Positions 1 through 5,826 are shown, counted from the first letter of the stretch. The stretch: 6,250 bases of DNA from Ignavibacteriales bacterium (GCA_020061995.1 JAGUXE010000172.1:1-6250), one strand, 5' to 3'. Numbers and translations: made by a program. Notes: generated by a model not told the origin, from the sequence alone.

Positions 1-180
1 CTGACTCTATTACTTGGAGCAAAAGATTCAACGATTGAGTTGGAATGGACAATTAAATATTTCTCCGATAAATGTAAGAATGTAGAGGTATTTACATTTG
101 AAAAATCGGGTCATAATATTCTTGAAGATATTGAAAGCCAAAAAGTAAACTCTATAATTTTGAATAAGTTGAATGATTAA
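1..180 (+). CDS. Alpha/beta-hydrolase, C-terminal fragment
   Basis: The reading frame is open from the first base to a TAA at 178-180, giving the last 59 residues of a protein whose start lies outside the window. The fragment opens with a hydrophobic strand followed by G-A-K-D (residues 6-9 of the fragment). It later has F-E-K-S-G-H-N-I with His at fragment residue 38 (bases 112-114), followed by an acidic helix to the end. In the alpha/beta-hydrolase fold the last strands carry G-x-x-D (acid of the catalytic triad) and then G-H (catalytic His) in this order and at about this spacing, as in prolyl aminopeptidase-like and other small hydrolases. The nucleophile serine would lie upstream and cannot be seen, so the substrate is unknown. 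It points the same way as the tRNA genes but a gap of 100 bases separates them. Confidence 0.75.
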   Translation: MTLLLGAKDSTIELEWTIKYFSDKCKNVEVFTFEKSGHNILEDIESQKVNSIILNKLND

Positions 181-202
181 AGTGAAATTTTCTGAAGATG
201 CA

Positions 203-234
203 TTTGCATTAAAAATAAGTTGATATTATATTTG
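203..234 (+). promoter_or_regulatory. Possible Bacteroidetes-type promoter for the tRNA genes
   Basis: TTTG at 203-206 is followed after 20 bases by TATATTTG at 227-234. This fits the known Bacteroidetes primary-sigma promoter (TTTG near -33, TAnnTTTG near -7). Transcription would start near 241, giving a precursor leader of about 40 bases before tRNA-Gly. The site is short and AT-rich, so a chance match is possible, and no other gene here has an equally good match. Confidence 0.35.
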
Positions 235-280
235 TTATCCAAAATTTATTTGGTAGTTCATAAAAATGATGTGAAATTAT

Positions 281-353
<73 letters not shown>

Positions 354-359
354 CTACAT

Positions 360-385
360 ATCCCGAATTAATCGGGATTTTTTTT
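360..385 (+). terminator. Intrinsic terminator after tRNA-Gly
   Basis: ATCCCGA (360-366) pairs with TCGGGAT (372-378) around a five-base loop, giving a seven-pair stem that runs into a T tract ending at 385. It lies seven bases after the tRNA-Gly 3' end. This is a standard Rho-independent terminator shape, yet it stands between two tRNA genes that would be expected to share a transcript. Confidence 0.8.
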
Positions 386-417
386 CTCCGTTCTTGTATT
401 TTTCTACTTTTTAATAT

Positions 418-491
418 GGCGCTGTACCCAAGTGGCTTAAGGGGAAGGTCTGCAAAACCTTTATTCGTCGGTTCGAATCCGACCGGCGCCT
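418..491 (+). tRNA. tRNA-Cys (anticodon GCA)
   Basis: The acceptor stem GGCGCTG (418-424) pairs with CGGCGCC (484-490) with one G-T wobble, and T491 is the discriminator. The anticodon stem AAGGT/ACCTT (445-449 and 457-461) closes the loop CTGCAAA, with anticodon GCA at 452-454. The T stem GTCGG/CCGAC (467-471 and 479-483) encloses TTCGAAT. The D stem has three C-G pairs (427-429 with 441-443). The variable loop has five bases. CCA is not encoded (CAA follows). A Gly-Cys order is also seen in the E. coli glyW-cysT-leuZ operon, but no tRNA-Leu follows here. Confidence 0.97.
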
Positions 492-496
492 CAAAC

Positions 497-530
497 AAGC
501 TCGATATCGAAAGATATTCGGGCTTTTTTT
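497..530 (+). terminator. Intrinsic terminator after tRNA-Cys
   Basis: A stem from 497 to 508 pairs with 513 to 525, with one bulged T (518) and one G-T pair, closed by a GAAA tetraloop at 509-512. It is followed by a run of seven T (524-530) that partly takes part in the stem base. The GNRA-type loop and T run make it a strong Rho-independent terminator six bases after the tRNA-Cys 3' end. Confidence 0.85.
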
Positions 531-750
531 ATTTTGACGGACAAAACCGATTTAATAAAAAATCAATATAACCCAAGAATAATTGCTTGTATTTCAAAAG
601 CCTTTAGTCTACTTTAATATTGTTAATTAAAAAAAAATGAGACTTTCTGATTCACCCCAGTTATTAAAGTTCGAAAATTTAAACATCTTTTCTAATGTTT
701 CGTTGAACTATATCTATTTATACTCCCATTTTCCCAATTCAAATTATCTC

Positions 751-788
751 AATATTATAATATTCAATCTATATAAAAGAGGTGTAAT
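751..788 (+). promoter_or_regulatory. Possible -10 element and ribosome binding site of the 789 lipoprotein gene
   Basis: TATAAT at 756-761 lies inside a perfect 14-base palindrome (AATATTATAATATT, 751-764). No convincing -35 element is seen at the right distance. Start of transcription near 767 would leave a short leader containing AGAGGTG at 778-784, a clear Shine-Dalgarno site. Its GG ends six bases before the GTG start at 789 and supports that start. The ATG at 787 is followed at once by a TGA and cannot be the start. Confidence 0.4.
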
Positions 789-1391
789 GTGAAAAAGTAT
801 TCCTATGTAATTATCGCGCTCTATACGATGCTAATTTTTATTTCGATTGGTTGTGAGGATAAAACAAGTGACCCGCCGGCAAATGATAATAATTTTACCT
901 TTGCCAAGCTTGGCAACAAATGGACATTTAAAGTTACCTCGGATAACCATATTTCGGATATGACGCAGGAAATTGTTAAAGATATGGGAAATCATATTTA
1001 TAAAGTTGAAACAATTTATCAAGGTGCTTCTTTTGGAACTGTATATTTATTTTGGTATGTGAATGGTGAGGAAATTAGCTTTAACACAGATTCCACAGGT
1101 CTGAGCAAAAACTTCCTATTCGATAGTTCAACTGAGGTAAATAAAACTTATATGTCAATTATTGAATATAGCCCATTTATGCAAAGAGGGGATACTGTCT
1201 ATGCAAAAATTCTTTCTCTTGATGAATCGGTCACAGTTCCTGCCGGGACATTTAGTTGTATCAAAATTCAAGTCTGGGGAGGTACTACTTCATCAATGCC
1301 TGAATCGATGGTTTATTTTAATCGAAAAGTTGGACAGATAAAACAAACAAGTGCACAAATGAATTTGGAACTGAAGTATAAGAACTTCTAA
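789..1391 (+). CDS. Small lipoprotein of unknown function
   Basis: This 200-residue protein starts with GTG, chosen because AGAGGTG lies six bases upstream. The N-terminus is M-K-K plus a hydrophobic stretch (residues 5-21) ending in S19-I20-G21-C22, a lipobox for signal peptidase II, so the mature protein should be anchored by Cys22. Acidic residues (E23, D24) follow, then a short polar linker. The body looks all-beta. It has an L-G-N-K-W-T-F start (41-47), D-T-V-Y-A-K (135-140), V-P-A-G-T-F-S-C (150-157) and V-Y-F-N-R-K-V-G (175-182). The V-P-A-G-T-F plus V-G-x-I-K-Q pattern resembles uncharacterised envelope lipoproteins that I associate with Ignavibacteria. That is recollection and not a search result. 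No catalytic motif is visible. It stands alone, between the tRNA terminators and a convergent lipoprotein gene. Confidence 0.85.
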   Translation: MKKYSYVIIALYTMLIFISIGCEDKTSDPPANDNNFTFAKLGNKWTFKVTSDNHISDMTQEIVKDMGNHIYKVETIYQGASFGTVYLFWYVNGEEISFNTDSTGLSKNFLFDSSTEVNKTYMSIIEYSPFMQRGDTVYAKILSLDESVTVPAGTFSCIKIQVWGGTTSSMPESMVYFNRKVGQIKQTSAQMNLELKYKNF

Positions 1392-1429
1392 ACCCATTTA
1401 TGCTTTTTGCAATGATTTGTGATTGATTT

Positions 1430-1511
1430 GATATCACGCAAAACAGTTGAAAATACTTAGGAGATAATCAATAATTTATCAAAAATAAAACTTCTGTTTC
1501 GCGTGAATATC
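1430..1511. repeat. Imperfect inverted repeat in the convergent spacer
   Basis: The left arm is 1430-1446 (starts GATATCACGC, ends AAAACAG). The right arm is 1494-1511 (starts CTGTTT, ends GAATATC). They are inverted copies with one extra base (A1506) and one mismatch (A1440 against C1500), separated by 47 bases. In minus-strand RNA the mismatch becomes a G-U pair, leaving only the bulge. TTTT follows the right arm on the plus strand, a short tail for a terminator. It lies between two genes that converge, so it may act at their 3' ends. No function is shown. Confidence 0.55.
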
Positions 1512-1523
1512 TTTTGAAATTAT

Positions 1524-1540
1524 CTGCATTCTGGATGCAG
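1524..1540. terminator. Short hairpin just after the minus-strand lipoprotein gene
   Basis: CTGCAT (1524-1529) and ATGCAG (1535-1540) form a six-pair stem with a five-base loop, three bases beyond the stop codon of the minus-strand gene. No T run follows on either strand, so it is not a textbook intrinsic terminator. It may be a 3'-end stabilising hairpin or chance. Confidence 0.3.
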
Positions 1541-1543
1541 TAT

Positions 1544-3607
1544 TTATCCAATTTTTCTCCAAGCTTTGATCAAACGATAATATCTCAATTCATATCTAGT
1601 AGCTATAGCAATTTGATCAGAATCCCATAGATAATTAAATTGATAAATGTATGTTCCTAAAGAAATTGTGCTTGTTTTTTTCTGACTCGGGAGATCAAAT
1701 AAAATAATATCATTATTACTTTTTAGTAACAATGTGTTACCATCTGCTGTTACGGTTCCACTTGAAATTTGATAAATAATAGTTGAAAAAATCTTTGTTG
1801 CAGTTCTCAAATCTCTTACAATAACTTCGGAATTATTTGCAAAAGATATAAGATAAATTCCATCCTCAGATATACCAATTAATTTTTCATAAGTTGGGGT
1901 ATTTATTGTTGAGACGACTGATCCAGTCGAGAGTTCATATATCTTAATATAATTCCCGACACTAACATAGAAGTGATTCGTAGGGGAATTAACATAATAA
2001 CTCATTGTACTTCCATAAATGAAACCAGAAGTTTGACTTACTCCCGAACTTAGACTTCTAAGTTTAAACGAAGAACATTCACGTACCAAAACATTTGATT
2101 CGTCTTGGGAAAATCCCACTACTTCAGGAACACAACTCGTACTGAAATATTTTTTAATACTTCCATCACTCGAATTCCAAACAACAGCTCTGGAACCGGA
2201 GCCTGAACCACTAAAGGATATATCGAATGGTCTTGCAACCAAATTTCCGGAATAACTCGAAACAATTTCCGGGTATGCCCCATATTGAGTATCTGGTGGA
2301 ACTACAAAATCTCTGATATGATTCAATGTAATTCCGTCATACATTGCTACAGTGTTGGCTTTATTTTTAAATAAATAATTGTGATTACTTGAAAATGCTG
2401 CATAATCAAACCCTAATGCAAAATTTTGAGTCGAGAGTATTGATAGTCCATAAGTATATGAGACTTCAATTTCATCAGAGAATAAGGAATTATTTATATC
2501 AGTAAATGCTCTCACTGAATATTTATAATATTCATTAGTATTCAGATTATTATCGATAAACTCTATTGCATTGGGTGCGGTTCTTCCAATTTCAATCGGT
2601 TGTGAGTTGTTGATACTTTTATAAATTGCATAACCTTTTTCGAAAGATGAATTATCATTCCACTTGAGATGGACTTTATCGGTAAATTCATTATCAAGTT
2701 TCAGATTGGTTGGGGCTGCAAAATTTAAAATTGTCCATAGCTTATTACTTTCTACACTAAACTTACCATAACCGAAAGCACGTGCATGAATAGAGTAAGT
2801 TTGCCCTACTATAAAATTGTAACGAACTTGAGCATTAGTTGTGTTCGCCGGGAAGGGAAAAGCTGTATTGTTAATATAAACATTATATCCTTCTTCAAAG
2901 CTGTTATTATCATTCCAGGATAATGTGAGGAGTGTATCAGCAATTATTATTGGATTGAGAATTGTTGGAGGATGTAATTTAAGAGAGGCAGTAACAGTGG
3001 GTGAATACTTGCTGTATGCAATTCTATTAAATGCCCTCATCCTAAAATAGTAGTTCTTATTAATTTCGAGTTTACTATAGACATTGGCGGTAATTATATT
3101 CGAATCGACCGTTAGTACTTTAACAAAATTAGTATCGTCAATGGCTCGCTCAATTTCAAAACCGGTTTCAATTTTGGAATTATCAACCCATTTAAGTTCA
3201 ATAGTTGAATCATTCATTATTGAAGCTTGATAAAGGAAGGGAGTAAAACGATAAACATTTACAATTGCATTTGATTCAGATTTGTTTCCTTCCTGATCAT
3301 AAGCAATTGCTGTAATGAGATGTTGTGATCCATCCATTAGATTTTGAGTTGACCAATAAAATTTATATACATTGGCTAAAGTATCAATATAGCCATAAAA
3401 CTGGTGGTTAATCATCAATTCTACTCTAATTACTCTCTTATCATCAGTAGCCTGAATTATAATTTCAACTCCATCGGAAACAACCGCATTATTCTGAGGT
3501 GAAATGATTTTAACAACGGGGTTAGAGGGAGCCAAATCAACAACGTTTTCCTTACAACCAATAAGTGATAAGATTGAGAGTATATAAAAAATACTTTTTG
3601 TTTTCAT
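1544..3607 (-). CDS. Large lipoprotein: Ig-like domain, three FN3-like domains and a beta-propeller
   Basis: The start is taken at 3607 (687 residues), because GAGGGGTGA at 3609-3617 sits directly before that ATG; an in-frame ATG five codons upstream lacks such a site. Residues 1-18 are a lipoprotein signal (K2, K4, hydrophobic core, L15-I16-G17-C18), so Cys18 should be lipidated. Domains in order: a bacterial Ig-like domain (about 28-119, with the typical D-G-S-Q-H near its end and A-x-D-Q-E-G-N); three fibronectin-III-like domains (about 121-210, 212-296, 297-386), each with W-x-D-N-S/N-x-x-E-x-G-F/Y (W140, W231, W316); and a C-terminal region (about 387-687) of seven short repeats. In these, an S/D-rich turn precedes two or three strands, as in a seven-bladed WD40/YVTN-like propeller. 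No type IX sorting tail or catalytic motif is seen. A cell-surface binding or scaffold role is inference; the ligand is unknown. Confidence 0.88.
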   Translation of the reverse strand: MKTKSIFYILSILSLIGCKENVVDLAPSNPVVKIISPQNNAVVSDGVEIIIQATDDKRVIRVELMINHQFYGYIDTLANVYKFYWSTQNLMDGSQHLITAIAYDQEGNKSESNAIVNVYRFTPFLYQASIMNDSTIELKWVDNSKIETGFEIERAIDDTNFVKVLTVDSNIITANVYSKLEINKNYYFRMRAFNRIAYSKYSPTVTASLKLHPPTILNPIIIADTLLTLSWNDNNSFEEGYNVYINNTAFPFPANTTNAQVRYNFIVGQTYSIHARAFGYGKFSVESNKLWTILNFAAPTNLKLDNEFTDKVHLKWNDNSSFEKGYAIYKSINNSQPIEIGRTAPNAIEFIDNNLNTNEYYKYSVRAFTDINNSLFSDEIEVSYTYGLSILSTQNFALGFDYAAFSSNHNYLFKNKANTVAMYDGITLNHIRDFVVPPDTQYGAYPEIVSSYSGNLVARPFDISFSGSGSGSRAVVWNSSDGSIKKYFSTSCVPEVVGFSQDESNVLVRECSSFKLRSLSSGVSQTSGFIYGSTMSYYVNSPTNHFYVSVGNYIKIYELSTGSVVSTINTPTYEKLIGISEDGIYLISFANNSEVIVRDLRTATKIFSTIIYQISSGTVTADGNTLLLKSNNDIILFDLPSQKKTSTISLGTYIYQFNYLWDSDQIAIATRYELRYYRLIKAWRKIG

Positions 3608-3940
3608 GTCACCCCTCATCAAAATTTATTAGAAAATTAGAAGAATATAATGGAATTGATATGATATATGTAATTGAAAAGAATTGTACTGAACTTACTA
3701 ATACTTTGAGTAGTAGAAGCTTATGAAAACAAATATGATGGAAAGAAGAAAATATCTTCAACGAAATTTCCCAAAAATCTTTAATCAAAAATATGAATGT
3801 TGAATTATATATCAAATAATTAATTAATATTTCTAAATTATATTGAGTTATTTATTGCTATATCATCTATTATTAAATTAAAATAGCAGTAATTGTTTAA
3901 TTATTTCAAAGTATTTAAAAATATTAAAAATCAGTTTGTT

Positions 3941-3970
3941 TTTACATAGACTGTTATTATTTCTTAAAAT
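3941..3970 (+). promoter_or_regulatory. Possible promoter of the hydroxylase gene
   Basis: TTTACA (3941-3946) and TAAAAT (3965-3970) are separated by 18 bases, a fair sigma-70-like pair. Transcription would begin near 3977, leaving a leader of about 100 bases. TTGTTTTTAC (3936-3945) and GTAAACAA (3972-3979) are near-inverted copies on either side of the -10 and could be an operator. The region is so AT-rich that these may be chance matches. Confidence 0.3.
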
Positions 3971-4065
3971 CGTAAACAATTTTGATGACTGAATCACCAA
4001 TCATTGTTCTGGTTTGATTTCTATATAATTATCTTTAATTTTCAATCAACAAATCCAATCTTACC

Positions 4066-4073
4066 AAAAGAGG
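4066..4073 (+). promoter_or_regulatory. Ribosome binding site that fixes the hydroxylase start
   Basis: AAAAGAGG ends five bases before the ATG at 4079. A longer in-frame reading from an ATG at 4004 has no such site and adds 25 residues with no family match, so 4079 is preferred. Confidence 0.75.
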
Positions 4074-4078
4074 CGCCT

Positions 4079-4897
4079 ATGGAAAATTTGAAGAACGAAA
4101 AACAATTTAAGTCTGCTTATGAGAAGGCTGCAGAGGAGGGAATTGACCCACGCTGCATCCCACAAAAATTAGTTGAGGCGGTACCTGAAGGAGACACTAT
4201 AGATTACCCCAAATATTCCCTGGAGGATCAAGAGACGTGGCAAATTCTTTATTCAAGACAGATGGAATTATTACAAGGCAGAGTTTGCAACGAATATCTT
4301 GAAGGTGCTGCGCTGATGGAATTTTCTGAGCATAAAATTCCATCCCTTAAAACTCTAAGTACTATTTTAAAGAAAACTTCAAACTGGACGCTTGCAAGAG
4401 TTCCGGGACTTATACATGAAGAGAATTTTTTTGATTTTTTAAGAAAAAGAATTTTTCCATCGACTGACTATATTCGCGGAAGGCATGAAATCGATTATAC
4501 TCCGGCACCTGACCTTTTCCACGATATATTTGGACACATGCCGTTACTCACGAATAAAAATTTTGCAAATTTTTACCAAATGTTTGGTAAGGCTGCGTTA
4601 AATGCAAAACCGGAACAGCACATCTTTTTGGAAAGATTTCATTGGTTTACTGTTGAATTTGGTTTGATAAGTCAACCCGAGGGGAATAAAATTTATGGGG
4701 CGGGTATAATCTCTTCAAAAAATGAAGTTCAACATGCGCTTTCTAAAGAGGTGAAGGTAATTCATTTCGATCCTGAATTAATTATTAGGCAAGAGTACGA
4801 AGTTTGGCATTTGCAGCCATTACTATTTGTGATTGATTCATTTGAACAGCTTGAAGAAGGTTTTAAATCTTGGATAGAAAAAGAAGGTTTAATATAA
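4079..4897 (+). CDS. phhA: Aromatic amino acid hydroxylase, phenylalanine 4-monooxygenase type
   Basis: The protein has 272 residues, the usual size of the single-domain bacterial enzymes that lack the regulatory domain of animal homologues. It should hydroxylate L-phenylalanine to L-tyrosine in the cytoplasm using Fe(II), O2 and a tetrahydropterin. The core P-D-L-F-H-D-I-F-G-H (144-153) gives the iron ligands H148 and H153, and T-V-E-F-G (191-195) gives E193. The spacings of 5 and 40 match H285, H290 and E330 of mammalian PAH. R133 and T141 match the substrate-binding R270 and T278 in position, and W189 matches W326. H188 stands where mammalian PAH has Tyr325. Y-G-A-G and the final hydrophobic/acidic helix are also family-like. 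Tyrosine or tryptophan hydroxylase activity cannot be ruled out from sequence, but bacterial members are usually phenylalanine-specific. No pterin-carbinolamine dehydratase gene lies next to it. Confidence 0.93.
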   Translation: MENLKNEKQFKSAYEKAAEEGIDPRCIPQKLVEAVPEGDTIDYPKYSLEDQETWQILYSRQMELLQGRVCNEYLEGAALMEFSEHKIPSLKTLSTILKKTSNWTLARVPGLIHEENFFDFLRKRIFPSTDYIRGRHEIDYTPAPDLFHDIFGHMPLLTNKNFANFYQMFGKAALNAKPEQHIFLERFHWFTVEFGLISQPEGNKIYGAGIISSKNEVQHALSKEVKVIHFDPELIIRQEYEVWHLQPLLFVIDSFEQLEEGFKSWIEKEGLI

Positions 4898-4965
4898 ATT
4901 GTGCATATTTGGAACTATAAAAATATTATTTTGTTAAACTTAATAAGTTAATCAATTAAAAATAT

Positions 4966-4970
4966 GGAGA
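4966..4970 (+). promoter_or_regulatory. Ribosome binding site of the AhpE-like peroxiredoxin gene
   Basis: GGAGA lies four bases before the ATG at 4975. It supports this start over the out-of-frame ATG at 4964. The 77-base gap after the hydroxylase gene contains only a weak AT hairpin and no T-run terminator, so it is unclear whether the peroxiredoxin gene has its own promoter. Confidence 0.6.
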
Positions 4971-4974
4971 AAAA

Positions 4975-5448
4975 ATGTCAGTAACTGTCGGTTCTTTAGC
5001 CCCTGATTTCACTTTAAAAAATCAAAACACAGAAGATGTGACTTTAAGTTCATTCAAAGGAAAAAATGTAGTTCTATTGTTCTTTCCATTTGCTAATACA
5101 TCAGTTTGTACAAAAGAAATGTGTACTTTCCGTGATGAGTTAAGTATTTATAAAGGTCTAGATGCGCAAGTTTTAGGTGTTAGTGTAGATAGTCCATTTG
5201 CTCTGAAAATGTGGGACGATAAAAATAATTACGGATTTCCACTTCTAAGTGATTTTAATAAAGAAGTATCTGCTGCTTATGGTGCATTGTATGATTCATT
5301 CGTTCCCGCAAAATTTGATTATAAAGGTGTTTCAAAAAGATCTGCTTTTGTTATAAATGGTGAAGGTATTGTAACTTATGCCGAAGTTTTAGAAAGTGCC
5401 GGTGATGAACCAAATTATGAAGCAGTTCAAAAGGCTCTAAAAGGTTAA
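4975..5448 (+). CDS. AhpE-like peroxiredoxin (thiol peroxidase)
   Basis: This 157-residue cytoplasmic protein has the AhpC/TSA thioredoxin fold. The N-terminal G-S-L-A-P-D-F-T-L (6-14) is typical. The active-site motif P38-F-A-N-T42-S-V-C45 fits P-x-x-x-T/S-x-x-C, with C45 as the peroxidatic cysteine. R122 (K-R-S-A-F-V-I) is the likely partner arginine that activates it. A second cysteine, C50, lies five residues on, as in PrxQ enzymes. Mycobacterial AhpE is a 1-Cys enzyme, as I recall without a cysteine there. The rest (V-S-V-D-S-P-F-A, F-P-L-L-S-D-F, Y-G-A-L) is closer to AhpE than to PrxQ. It should reduce H2O2 or organic peroxides; the reductant (thioredoxin, mycoredoxin-like or low-molecular thiol) is unknown. 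The stop codon shares one base with the start of the rhodanese gene, so the two are probably co-translated. Confidence 0.9.
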   Translation: MSVTVGSLAPDFTLKNQNTEDVTLSSFKGKNVVLLFFPFANTSVCTKEMCTFRDELSIYKGLDAQVLGVSVDSPFALKMWDDKNNYGFPLLSDFNKEVSAAYGALYDSFVPAKFDYKGVSKRSAFVINGEGIVTYAEVLESAGDEPNYEAVQKALKG

Positions 5449-5765
5449 TGAAAAATCTTCAACCTAAAGAAGCAGCTGAATTAATAAAATTAGACAAAAG
5501 TTTAAGAATTATTGATGTGAGGGAGAATTGGGAATACGAAATAGTTCATCTCCCTCAATCTGAATTAATGCCATTAAGCAATTTCCAAAATCATATTGTT
5601 AATTTAAAAAAGGAAGATGTGCTTCTTGTTTATTGCCATCATGGTGTTAGAAGTGCCAGCATTTGTAATTATTTGAAAAGTAATGGCTTTAATAATGTAA
5701 TAAATTTAGCCGGTGGTATTAATGCTTGGGCTTCTGATATAGATTCGAATATGTTAACTTATTAG
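5448..5765 (+). CDS. Single-domain rhodanese-like sulfurtransferase
   Basis: The 105-residue protein is one rhodanese domain. R-I-I-D-V-R-E (20-26) is the conserved N-terminal signature. The active-site loop is C63-H-H-G-V-R-S69, with C63 as the sulfur-carrying cysteine and the arginine and serine at the usual ends. N-L-A-G-G-I-N-A-W (86-94) is the usual C-terminal signature. It resembles the small GlpE/PspE-type enzymes in size, but has no signal peptide and so is probably cytoplasmic. The six-residue loop after the cysteine fits sulfurtransferase rather than Cdc25-like phosphatase activity. It starts within the stop codon of the upstream peroxiredoxin gene (TAATG), with AAAAGG only three bases before the ATG. 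This suggests translational coupling and a linked role, for example supplying or removing sulfane sulfur on a thiol peroxidase. That role is inference. Confidence 0.93.
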   Translation: MKNLQPKEAAELIKLDKSLRIIDVRENWEYEIVHLPQSELMPLSNFQNHIVNLKKEDVLLVYCHHGVRSASICNYLKSNGFNNVINLAGGINAWASDIDSNMLTY

Positions 5766-5826
5766 GCAAGTTAAAAATAGAATTAAATTCACTAACTGTG
5801 TTTAATCAAAAAATGAAAGACAAAAA

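Larger units (their letters stand above)
3608..4078. other. Gene-free AT-rich spacer between divergent genes
   Basis: This 471-base stretch separates the start of the minus-strand lipoprotein gene from the start of the hydroxylase gene. It must hold both promoters. Its open frames are short and rich in Ile, Phe, Asn and Leu, lack ribosome binding sites and look like AT-rich noise. I see no RNA gene, repeat array or insertion-sequence end. The ribosome binding site of the minus-strand gene occupies 3609-3617. Confidence 0.7.

Noticed and set aside
198..209. Inverted repeat ATGCA-TT-TGCAT after the hydrolase fragment
   Set aside because: The two-base loop cannot form as drawn and no T run follows, so it is neither a good terminator nor a clear operator.
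831..1022. Minus-strand frame inside the 789 lipoprotein gene
   Set aside because: It lies wholly opposite a convincing lipoprotein gene, has no ribosome binding site and matches no family I recognise.
3608..3622. Longer start of the large lipoprotein (five extra codons)
   Set aside because: The strong GAGGGGTGA would then lie inside the coding region, and the signal peptide would begin M-M-R-G-D instead of the normal M-K-T-K.
3609..3815. Minus-strand frame of 68 codons upstream of the large lipoprotein gene
   Set aside because: It is low-complexity AT-rich sequence without a ribosome binding site, and its end overlaps the ribosome binding site of the real gene.
4004..4078. N-terminal extension of the hydroxylase from ATG 4004
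   Set aside because: No ribosome binding site precedes it, the 25 residues look like translated AT-rich leader, and AAAAGAGG directly serves the ATG at 4079.
4934..4951. AT hairpin (TTAA-CTT / AAG-TTAA) after the hydroxylase gene
   Set aside because: The stem is weak, has a bulge and only one G-C pair, and no T run follows, so I do not call it a terminator.
5769..5797. Nested AT inverted repeats between the rhodanese and bcp genes
   Set aside because: AGTTA/TAACT and GAAT/ATTC are short and mostly A-T; they are expected by chance in this composition and lack a T tail.
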